Source of the DNA: Armatimonadota bacterium
Lineage (GTDB): Bacteria; Armatimonadota; Abditibacteriia; CG2-30-59-28
DNA length: 6,883 nucleotides
NCBI GenBank assembly: GCA_016199605.1
Contig: JACQGJ010000514.1
Span: 1-6,883, forward strand
Reading direction: 5' to 3'
Each line of letters starts with the position of its first letter. The first letter of the stretch is position 1. Made by a program: the position numbers and the translations under genes. The notes under the pieces are model-generated. The model worked only from the letters and a program-made list of their open reading frames with translations, was not told the origin of the DNA and made no database searches. Positions 1 to 5,953 of this stretch are shown here, piece after piece.

Positions 1-2448
1 CGTCCCCTGAATCGGTGTGTTGATTGCGGTGCGTTCCGCAAACTCCCGTGCTTGGCGATTCGGGCTGTTGATGTCCGGCAGGGACCTCCGGCGATGGAGC
101 AACGTCGTCACGTAGCCCGTTTGGCGCGCCTGGGCCACGATGGACTCCATGTAGGCTCCCACGCCCGGGAAAGTCGCGAAATAGCTGTCGATGATGACCT
201 GCGCCTCCGCGGGATTGATGTCCAGGTTGGCCGCGAGCCCATAGGAGCTCATCCCGTAGGCGATCCCGAAGTTAATGACTTTTGCCGTGCGCCGCATCTC
301 GGGCTCCACCCCGTCAGGCTCCACGTGGTAAAGGTCGGCCGCCGTGCGGGTGTGAATATCCTCATCGTTGCGGAAGGCGTGAAGGAGCCGAGCGTCCTGC
401 GAGATGTGAGCCAGGACCCGAAGCTCAATCTGGGAGTAGTCGGCGGATACGAGGCGATGGGTCTCGGGGGGACAGATGAACGCCCGACGGATTTCCCTTC
501 CAAGCTCCGTGCGAATCGGGATATTCTGGAGGTTCGGCTCTGCGCTCGAAAGACGGCCCGTGGCAGACCCGGTTTGCTTCAACAGGGTGTGCACACGTCT
601 CGTCCTGGGATCTACAAGATTCAGGAGCCCCTCGACATAAGTGGACTTCAGCTTGGTAAGCTCTCGGTAATCCAGGATCTTCTGAACGACCTCATGGTCT
701 TTAGCCAGCTTCTCGAGCACTGAGGCATCGGTGGAGTACCCGGTCTTCGTTTTCCTGCCCCGGGGAAGATTCAGCTTTTCGAAAAGGATCTGCTGCAACT
801 GCTTCGGAGATCCGATGTTGAAACGCTCTCCAGCAAGCCGATGAATGTCCGCTTCAAGGGATTGAATCTCGGTCCCCAGCCGACCATCGAAGACCCTCAG
901 ATGGTCCACGTCCAGCAACATGCCGTCATGCTCCATCGAAGCGAGGACTGCGACCAGCGGATGCTCGACCTGATCGTACAAGGGCCGTAGGTTGCCGGCT
1001 TCCATCTCCTTCTCGACAAGCGGGAGCACCTTCCACGCGGCAACAGCCTGCCGACAAGTCCGGGCAGGGCTCTCCCCCTCCGTGGGAAACGACGCCCCGA
1101 GAAGTTCCCTGTAGATTTCCTCGATCGGGTGTTCCTGCCGAAGCGGGTTCAGCAGATAGGACATAATCAACAAGTCAGCCGTCGGCCCTGCCTGACCCTC
1201 CTTCCAAGAGAAACCCCGCCCCGCCCCGCTTTTGGCCATGGCAACAAGGGCCCGCTTCAAATCGTGGGTCACCTTCCTCACCGAGGGATCGGCCAAGACT
1301 TGCTCAAGAGGTCCCACGTCAACCGTCGGTCCGGGAACCTGCTCGTCGAACAACGCTCCCTGGCCGGTCGACTGTGTCGTGCAGGCAAGAGGAACGTAGG
1401 CAGCGTTGTCGTCCCCCCAGTACAGGGCCAAGCCTGCAAGAACCTCCGAGGCCCTCCCCCCGACGGCGTAATCGAAACACACCGCACAACTGCCGCAGGC
1501 CTTGATTGCCTGAGCCACCGCGGCGATCTCATCCCCGGTCTCGCAGGTCGTCCACTGAAATTCCTCGGTTGTGGTCTCGGGGTCCGCTTCCACGCCCAGC
1601 TCACGGATCAAAGCCCGGAACTCGTAGGACTCCAGTATCTGCCGCAAGCGGTCGGGTTGCGGCGGCTCCCACTGCCACTGACCCCAATCCGTCGACAACG
1701 CCATGTCCCGGACGATCGTGACCAGCTCTTTGTTCTGGACGACACGGTCACCGTGCTGTTGCAGGGCCGCCCGCAATGAGAGACGTTTTACGGACTCGAG
1801 GTTCCCGAGGAGGTTCTCCACGCTGCCGAACTCCTGGATCAAGGACGCAGCCGTCTTGTCTCCTACCCCGGGCACTCCCGGAATGTTATCCGACGCGTCC
1901 CCCTTCAACGCTTTCAGATCGACGATCTGACCGGGAGTCACACCCGTCTTGTCTTTCACCATCTCCGGAGTGTATCGCGTGACGTCTGTGACGCCTCGGT
2001 TGTTGACCCAGACCTCCACGGACTCAGAGACCAGTTGCAGGGAGTCATTGTCACCGGTCACCACCACCGTCTTCCATCCCTCGGACTCCGCCATCTTCGT
2101 CAGAGTGCCGATGATGTCATCCGCTTCAAACCCCGGAGTTTCGAGGTGAGCGACACCCAGGTCGTCCAGAAGCCGTTGTGCCAGAGGGATCTGGGGCCGC
2201 AAGTCTTCGGGCATCGGCGCACGGTTGGCTTTGTAAAGGTCAAAGCTCTCATGGCGAAATGTCGGCCCGGGGGCATCGAAGGCGACCAGCGCCATATCGG
2301 GGCGTTCCTGCGTGAGCAGATTCATGATCATGCGAAGGAAACCATAGACGGCATTGGTGGGTATCCCTTCCGAGGTTGAGAGGAAGGGAATCCCAAAGAA
2401 CGCGCGAAAGAGGAGGCTGTGCCCGTCCACGATGAGAAGTTTCTTCAT
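1..2448 (-). CDS. polA: DNA polymerase I, C-terminus cut by window edge
   Basis: Repair and Okazaki-fragment-processing polymerase acting in the cytoplasm. The frame is open for 816 codons from ATG 2448 to the left edge and ends inside the motif INTPIQGT, so roughly the last 60-70 residues, including the motif C His-Asp, lie outside. The 5'-nuclease domain (about 1-290) is intact: D8, D58, E108, D110, D111, D133, D135, D184 and D187 match the metal ligands of E. coli PolA, followed by the helix-hairpin-helix GDASDNIPGVPGVG. The middle domain (about 300-475) is a decayed 3'-5' exonuclease: the DxE motif reads D326-Y-A328, the LKYD motif reads LKRA (397-400), and no YxxxD is seen near 455-475. 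The polymerase domain has ATGRLSS (629-635), motif A DYSQIELR (catalytic D670) and the O helix with R719, K723, F727 and Y731. The start agrees with the family N-terminus (MKKLLIVDGHS). It begins 4 bases after the Yip1-gene stop, with no convincing Shine-Dalgarno, so coupling to the upstream gene is likely. The identification is certain. Loss of proofreading is inferred from the missing residues, as in Taq and Bst polymerases. Confidence 0.97.
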   Translation of the reverse strand, partial: MKKLLIVDGHSLLFRAFFGIPFLSTSEGIPTNAVYGFLRMIMNLLTQERPDMALVAFDAPGPTFRHESFDLYKANRAPMPEDLRPQIPLAQRLLDDLGVAHLETPGFEADDIIGTLTKMAESEGWKTVVVTGDNDSLQLVSESVEVWVNNRGVTDVTRYTPEMVKDKTGVTPGQIVDLKALKGDASDNIPGVPGVGDKTAASLIQEFGSVENLLGNLESVKRLSLRAALQQHGDRVVQNKELVTIVRDMALSTDWGQWQWEPPQPDRLRQILESYEFRALIRELGVEADPETTTEEFQWTTCETGDEIAAVAQAIKACGSCAVCFDYAVGGRASEVLAGLALYWGDDNAAYVPLACTTQSTGQGALFDEQVPGPTVDVGPLEQVLADPSVRKVTHDLKRALVAMAKSGAGRGFSWKEGQAGPTADLLIMSYLLNPLRQEHPIEEIYRELLGASFPTEGESPARTCRQAVAAWKVLPLVEKEMEAGNLRPLYDQVEHPLVAVLASMEHDGMLLDVDHLRVFDGRLGTEIQSLEADIHRLAGERFNIGSPKQLQQILFEKLNLPRGRKTKTGYSTDASVLEKLAKDHEVVQKILDYRELTKLKSTYVEGLLNLVDPRTRRVHTLLKQTGSATGRLSSAEPNLQNIPIRTELGREIRRAFICPPETHRLVSADYSQIELRVLAHISQDARLLHAFRNDEDIHTRTAADLYHVEPDGVEPEMRRTAKVINFGIAYGMSSYGLAANLDINPAEAQVIIDSYFATFPGVGAYMESIVAQARQTGYVTTLLHRRRSLPDINSPNRQAREFAERTAINTPIQGT

Positions 2449-2452
2449 GCGG

Positions 2453-3112
2453 TCACACTCGCACCAATTGGTCGAGCGTGTCGCCGGACAAGAACACGAG
2501 CAGCTTGAAGAAGAGGAGAGTGGCAATCAGCGCAAGTACCGGGTAAGCGATCACTCGAATCGCGTCAGGCAGCTTCATCTTGTGCGTGGCTTGAATGCTC
2601 ACGATGACCAGATAGACCGTCCACAGGTGAACGGAAATCGCGAGACCATACCACACCACTGCGCCGGCACCCGAATCCAGGTTTCCCCCACCGCACAGAA
2701 GAGCCACAAGGGCCACTGGCAGAGTCAACAGCAGGGGGGTGTGGGCATAACCAAAAGCGGCAAGGAGGCTGAATCCTCTTCCCATCCCTCCGAGGACCTC
2801 CGCCGAGAGCTGCAGGACTGCCACACGCAGGAACCAGAAGCCAATCCCCGCAAAAGCAGCGAGGAGGATAACGAAGAAGTAGTTCATCTTGTAGACTACC
2901 CCAAACACGAGGGCGTGCAAAGCGCTGAAGTCGCACAAGAACCGAGCGACCTTACCCGCACCATACTGTTCGGCCAGCTTTACCCCCAACGACCAACTGA
3001 GGGACGCGACAAGGATGACCTGCGCTGCGGGCAAGATCGGGCGCTCCTCCGAGATTCGTTCCAGCGTCTTCATCGGCGTCACCAACACGCCGACCAGCAT
3101 TCGCCATGTCAT
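2453..3112 (-). CDS. Yip1-family integral membrane protein
   Basis: A 219-residue hydrophobic protein resembling the bacterial branch of the Yip1 domain family, whose biochemical role is unknown. It opens with a short amphipathic segment containing the family-like pattern TPMKTLERISEERP (12-25). About five membrane helices follow, near 28-46, 77-98, 117-140, 151-172 and 188-207. The FGYAHTPLLLTLPVAL stretch (120-135) is typical of the family, as is the Ala/Asp-rich loop KLPDAIRVI before the last helix. No enzymatic motif is visible. The start at 3112 is supported by a good Shine-Dalgarno on the minus strand (GAGAGGAG, bases 3130-3123, 10 bases from ATG). A second in-frame ATG lies four codons on but is less well spaced. 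The gene sits between sppA and polA on the same strand, and its stop is only 4 bases from the polA start. An imperfect hairpin lies just upstream of its ribosome binding site. The family call rests on pattern recognition, not a profile search; another five-helix membrane family is possible. Confidence 0.75.
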   Translation of the reverse strand: MTWRMLVGVLVTPMKTLERISEERPILPAAQVILVASLSWSLGVKLAEQYGAGKVARFLCDFSALHALVFGVVYKMNYFFVILLAAFAGIGFWFLRVAVLQLSAEVLGGMGRGFSLLAAFGYAHTPLLLTLPVALVALLCGGGNLDSGAGAVVWYGLAISVHLWTVYLVIVSIQATHKMKLPDAIRVIAYPVLALIATLLFFKLLVFLSGDTLDQLVRV

Positions 3113-3144
3113 GATGTTGCTACTCCTCTCGCTGCGGTGAGATC

Positions 3145-3226
3145 AATGGAAGGTTGGAAGGTTGGATTGGCCGGGCGCTACCATTCTTCCAACGTTCCAA
3201 TCTTCCATTTCTCCAATGCTCCATTT
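3145..3226. repeat. Inverted array of 8-base TGGAANNN units (intergenic hairpin)
   Basis: The left arm has three contiguous 8-base units starting at 3147, 3155 and 3163 (TGGAAGGT twice, then TGGATTGG). The right arm has five contiguous units of the opposite sense starting at 3187, 3195, 3203, 3211 and 3219 (TTCCAACG, TTCCAATC, TTCCATTT, CTCCAATG, CTCCATTT). Bases 3145-3166 pair with 3188-3209: 22 positions with one G-T wobble (3153/3201) and one G-G mismatch (3160/3194), leaving a 21-base loop. The element fills much of the 180-base gap between sppA and the Yip1 gene and ends about 15 bases before the Yip1 Shine-Dalgarno. No T-tract follows the stem on either strand, so it is not a canonical terminator. 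It may be a dispersed repeat or an mRNA processing or stability element. The rest of the gap shows only a weak 7-position inverted repeat (3248-3265) and no clear promoter. Confidence 0.8.
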
Positions 3227-3292
3227 TCCCTGACCTGTCCAGTTGCGACCGTACAGCCGTATGGTTTCAGTCATGCAGGAAGCGGCACGCCC

Positions 3293-4246
3293 TCAGCCCT
3301 TGATCTCGATGCCCGGGCTTTTCAGACAGGACTGCAGGCCCTTCTGAATCGCGTCGGACAGGATTCCCTCTGCCATCTTGGAGGTGCTCTTCATCAGGAG
3401 GTCCAACAACGAAGCGCTCTCATAGGAGACGATGTTTGGCTCGCCCTTGATTCCCGAGGCCTTCGCTGCGATGCGAATCGCGGCTTTCAGCCCACCCAGC
3501 TCGTCCACCAGGCCGAGGCGCTTGGCCATCTCTCCAGTGTAAACTCTCCCGTCGGCCAAGGCTTTCACCTGAGCGCGAGTCATCTTTTTCCGGCCGCGCG
3601 TGACATCGTCGACGAACTGATTGTAAACCTGGTCAATCATGCTCTGGAGAATCCCCCGCTCCTCGGAGGTGATCTCACGCGCCGGGTTGCCGAGATCTTT
3701 GTGAGGACCGCTTTTGACAGTCTCCGCCTTAAGCCCGATCTTCCTGAAGAGGTTCTCCATGTTGTGCAGCTCCATGATGACGCCGATGCTTCCCGTCATG
3801 GTCGCGGGATTGGCCACAATCGTATTCGTGGCGCTGGCAATGTAGTAGGCTCCCGATGCAGCGACGTCCCCCATCGAGGAAATCACCGGCTTTCTGCCCG
3901 ACAGTTGCCGTACCTCCTGGTAGATCTCCTGGGAAGCCGCCGCGCTGCCGCCCGGACTGTTGATACGCAACACCACCGCCTTGACTCCCCGGTCTTTTCG
4001 CGCCTGCTCCAACTGATCGATGATCCCTTCCGACCCGGCCATTGCTTCCCCAAAAAGCCCGTCGCCCTCGCCGCCGGTCATAATCATCCCACTCACGTGA
4101 ATCAGGGCGATACTGTCCTCCAACGAGCCGCCGCCAGCGCTCATGGCGAGCGCACCCACCAGGATCAACCCGCTCAAAGCAGCCAACAAGAACGCCGACG
4201 TGAAAACCACGGCGGGCAGAATCCAGTGTTTCCTGTGACGTTTCAT
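3293..4246 (-). CDS. sppA: Signal peptide peptidase SppA (family S49), short 36K-type
   Basis: Membrane-anchored serine protease that degrades signal peptides left after secretory processing and other membrane-associated peptides. Of 317 residues, 8-35 form a single N-terminal membrane anchor after a basic start (MKRHRKHW). The protease domain shows the S49 signatures: LRINSPGGS (93-101), the nucleophile region GDVAASGAYYIA with Ser131, and SGPHKDLGNP with the general-base Lys183. The 52-residue Ser-Lys spacing equals that of Bacillus subtilis SppA (S147/K199). The length suits the single-domain form that assembles as a ring of eight, not the 67K double-domain E. coli protein. GRVYTGEMAKRLGLVDELGG (233-252) is the usual C-terminal motif. 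The ATG at 4246 is preceded by GGAAG with 7 bases spacing, and a further AGGAAGGA lies upstream. It is divergent from the tRNA-Leu gene, and no sigma-70 promoter for it could be picked out with confidence. It may be cotranscribed with the Yip1 gene and polA, although the 180-base gap leaves that open. Confidence 0.95.
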   Translation of the reverse strand: MKRHRKHWILPAVVFTSAFLLAALSGLILVGALAMSAGGGSLEDSIALIHVSGMIMTGGEGDGLFGEAMAGSEGIIDQLEQARKDRGVKAVVLRINSPGGSAAASQEIYQEVRQLSGRKPVISSMGDVAASGAYYIASATNTIVANPATMTGSIGVIMELHNMENLFRKIGLKAETVKSGPHKDLGNPAREITSEERGILQSMIDQVYNQFVDDVTRGRKKMTRAQVKALADGRVYTGEMAKRLGLVDELGGLKAAIRIAAKASGIKGEPNIVSYESASLLDLLMKSTSKMAEGILSDAIQKGLQSCLKSPGIEIKG

Positions 4247-4298
4247 CAGAGTGCTTCCGTTCCTTCCTATATCGGAGGTTTCGGAGGACGCGCCAGCC

Positions 4299-4328
4299 TT
4301 GACAAGGGTCAGATCGCTCTCTTATAAT
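4299..4328 (+). promoter_or_regulatory. Sigma-70 promoter of tRNA-Leu
   Basis: A perfect -35 box TTGACA (4299-4304) and a perfect -10 box TATAAT (4323-4328) are separated by 18 bases. The expected transcription start (about 4334-4336) is only 2-4 bases before the mature tRNA 5' end, so the primary transcript would have almost no 5' leader. The match is as strong as expected for a stable RNA gene. Confidence 0.9.
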
Positions 4329-4337
4329 GCCACCGTT

Positions 4338-4424
4338 GCCGAAGTGGCGGAATTGGCAGACGCGCTGGACTCAAAATCCAGTTCTCGCAAGAGAGTGTCG
4401 GTTCGACCCCGACCTTCGGCACCA
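4338..4424 (+). tRNA. tRNA-Leu, anticodon CAA (reads UUG)
   Basis: Class II tRNA of 87 bases including an encoded CCA. The acceptor stem is GCCGAAG (4338-4344) with CTTCGGC (4414-4420), discriminator A 4421 and CCA 4422-4424. The anticodon stem CTGGA/TCCAG encloses the loop CTCAAAA, with anticodon CAA at 4372-4374. The long variable arm has a TCTC/GAGA stem closed by a GCAA tetraloop (4383-4394). The T arm is GTCGG, loop TTCGACC, CCGAC (4397-4413). The long variable arm together with discriminator A identifies leucine. It is transcribed from the promoter at 4299-4328, divergent to sppA. No copy of its 3' end was noticed elsewhere in the window, so there is no sign of an integration site. Confidence 0.98.
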
Positions 4425-4444
4425 GCCCTTCCACTCTCCCCCCT

Positions 4445-4485
4445 TAGTTTCACGCTCGACCATTATAGGGGTCGCAGTGAAGCTA
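4445..4485 (+). terminator. Hairpin downstream of tRNA-Leu, possible terminator without T-tract
   Basis: Outer stem TAGTTTCAC (4445-4453) pairs with GTGAAGCTA (4477-4485) over 9 positions with one T-G wobble. An internal loop (GCT against CA) separates it from the inner stem CGACC/GGTCG (4457-4461 with 4470-4474) and the 8-base loop ATTATAGG. It begins 20 bases after the tRNA CCA end, where a terminator or processing signal is expected. The following bases (CGTCAATCTGCTTTA) are only mildly T-rich, so a standard intrinsic terminator is not proven. The remaining spacer up to the next promoter shows no gene. Confidence 0.45.
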
Positions 4486-4568
4486 CGTCAATCTGCTTTA
4501 CCGCAACAAGGGGGTCTCCTGTCGCGTTTCCGCTGCATTTCTTCCAGGGAAAGTGATCGACGCCGGTC

Positions 4569-4598
4569 TTGAAGCGGAGGGGTTGTCGGGGGTATACT
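4569..4598 (+). promoter_or_regulatory. Sigma-70-like promoter of the URO-D-family gene/prpD unit
   Basis: A -35 box TTGAAG (4569-4574) and a -10 box TATACT (4593-4598) have 18 bases between them, giving a predicted start near 4605 and a leader of about 45 bases before ATG 4651. The leader contains a 14-base palindrome and the Shine-Dalgarno AGAGGAG (4639-4645), 5 bases from the start codon. Confidence 0.6.
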
Positions 4599-4609
4599 AC
4601 CGTAGCCTT

Positions 4610-4623
4610 TCAAACCTGTTTGA
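4610..4623. promoter_or_regulatory. Candidate operator palindrome
   Basis: TCAAAC-CT-GTTTGA is a perfect inverted repeat with 6-base arms and a 2-base centre. It lies about 5-18 bases downstream of the predicted transcription start of the URO-D-family gene, where a bound dimeric repressor would block transcription. I do not recognise it as the site of a specific regulator family, and no regulator gene is visible in the window. A chance occurrence cannot be excluded. Confidence 0.4.
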
Positions 4624-4650
4624 CCCAACCGACGACACAGAGGAGCGGCC

Positions 4651-5898
4651 ATGACAAGCCGGGAACGCGTCCTTGCGGCAATCGATCATCGGCAACCGGA
4701 CCGGGTGCCCGTCGATCTCAGCGCCATGCGATCAACAGGCATCATGGCGATCGCCTACAATCGACTCAAAAAACACCTGGGGTGGGAGGTCGGTGCGACG
4801 CGAGTTTACGACGTGGTGCAGCAACTCGCCCAGCCCGACGACGCCGCACTGGATTTCTGGCAGGCGGACGCCGTGGACCTGGGGCGCGCATTCCTGACGC
4901 AGGACACCGACTGGAAGCCTTTCACGTTGCCGGACGGCAGTGCGGCGACCATTCCTGCGTGGGTGGAGTTCGAGCCTTCCAGCGGAGGTTGGCTGTACCG
5001 GGCCGAAGATGGAACCGTCATCGGGTCCATGCCTGCAGGCGTTCACTATATGAGTCAGTGCTGCTGGCCGATGCTGGATTGGGAGACGCCCTTCGACCTC
5101 GACCGGGTGCCGGAGGCCATGAAGAAAGTCACCTGGGCCGCGCTTCCGACGGCGCCCTATCACGTCCCCTGGACGGCAGAGACCATGCCCGAAATTCGGA
5201 GGCGCGCACAGGAATTCTATGCGAGCACCGACAAGGCTGTGATGCTCGCCTTCGGCGCCAACTTCCTCGAGTGGGGGCAGTTCCTGCGGCGCATCGACAA
5301 CTTCCTGCTCGATCTCGTCGCTGAGCCACAGCGGACTCATGCCTTGCTCGACAAGTTGCTCGAAGTCCATCTGGCGAGCGTGGATCGCGTGCTGGGCTTG
5401 GTGGGTGACTGCATCGACGTACTCCAGTTGGGGGATGACTACGGCACCCAAGCGGCCTCCCAGATCTCCCCGAAGACGTACCGGGAGTTCATCAAGCCTC
5501 GCCTTGCGACCGTCGTTGAGCGTGTCAGAACGCGTTCCAACTGTCGCCTCTTTCTGCACTCGTGCGGGGCGATTGCCGAGTTGATCCCGGACATCATAGA
5601 GACCGGCATCGAGATCATCAATCCGGTGCAGACCAGTTGCGCCGCGATGGAGCCGGAGAGATTGAAACAAGAGTTCGGCGCGGACCTCTGCTTCTGGGGA
5701 GGCGGCTGCGATACAAGAACGGTTCTTCCCCACGGGACACCGGCGGAGATTCGTGACCACGTGCGGGAGAGGATGAACACCTTCGGCCCGGGTGGAGGCT
5801 TTGTATTCGCTCAGGTACACAACATTCTGTCCACGGTCCCCCCGGAAAACGTCGTCGCGATGGTCGAAGCCGCGAAGGAGTTCAGAACACTGAGTTGA
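4651..5898 (+). CDS. Uroporphyrinogen decarboxylase-superfamily protein (methyltransferase-like, not HemE)
   Basis: A 415-residue cytoplasmic protein with the TIM-barrel URO-D fold shared by HemE and the MtaA-type corrinoid:coenzyme M methyltransferases. The start MTSRERVLAAIDHRQPDRVP is characteristic of the large uncharacterised branch, and the HemE substrate-binding signature MRQAGRY is absent. Further features are LQLGDDYGTQ (258-267), the PKTYREFIKP stretch (274-283), LFLHSCGAI (300-308) and GGGCDTRTVLPHGTPAEI (350-367). H303 and C305 correspond to the His-x-Cys zinc ligands of MtaA. The position of the third MtaA ligand, a Cys, appears to be His390 in FAQVHNIL, just before VPPENV. A metal-binding, methyl-transferring role is therefore plausible, but the substrate is unknown. 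The start is fixed by AGAGGAG 5 bases upstream. A promoter and palindrome lie upstream, and prpD follows 55 bases downstream on the same strand with no terminator seen, suggesting one operon. The superfamily call is firm; the reaction is not known. Confidence 0.9.
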   Translation: MTSRERVLAAIDHRQPDRVPVDLSAMRSTGIMAIAYNRLKKHLGWEVGATRVYDVVQQLAQPDDAALDFWQADAVDLGRAFLTQDTDWKPFTLPDGSAATIPAWVEFEPSSGGWLYRAEDGTVIGSMPAGVHYMSQCCWPMLDWETPFDLDRVPEAMKKVTWAALPTAPYHVPWTAETMPEIRRRAQEFYASTDKAVMLAFGANFLEWGQFLRRIDNFLLDLVAEPQRTHALLDKLLEVHLASVDRVLGLVGDCIDVLQLGDDYGTQAASQISPKTYREFIKPRLATVVERVRTRSNCRLFLHSCGAIAELIPDIIETGIEIINPVQTSCAAMEPERLKQEFGADLCFWGGGCDTRTVLPHGTPAEIRDHVRERMNTFGPGGGFVFAQVHNILSTVPPENVVAMVEAAKEFRTLS

Positions 5899-5953
5899 GG
5901 CTTCCCGACCGGAGACCGATTACGACGAAACTAACGCCGAGCATCATCAGGTT

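Noticed and set aside
52..723. A 223-codon open frame on the plus strand at the left edge.
   Set aside because: It is antisense to the polymerase domain of polA and has no domain of its own.
3248..3265. A small inverted repeat ACCGTAC-AGCC-GTATGGT after the sppA stop.
   Set aside because: On the sppA transcript strand it contains an A-C mismatch and no U-tract follows, so it is not a credible terminator.
4297..4307. CCTTG-A-CAAGG, an 11-base palindrome over the tRNA -35 box.
   Set aside because: Seven of the eleven bases come from the -35 consensus itself (TTGACAA). The two extra pairs are not enough to claim an operator.
2354..4327. A 657-codon open frame on the plus strand.
   Set aside because: It lies opposite the start of polA, the Yip1 gene and sppA, all clearly real. 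Its product is low-complexity, rich in His, Arg and Gln, with no recognisable domain, as expected for an antisense frame in GC-rich DNA.
4247..4340. A promoter for sppA on the minus strand.
   Set aside because: TATAAG- and GATATA-like boxes occur, but no -35 box lies at a suitable distance, so no site was called.
4251..4556. A 101-codon open frame on the plus strand over the tRNA.
   Set aside because: The peptide is largely a translation of tRNA-Leu (ELADALDSKSS), a familiar false gene call.
4732..5820. A 362-codon open frame on the minus strand.
   Set aside because: It is the complement of the URO-D-family gene, which has a clear ribosome binding site and family motifs. The antisense product has none.
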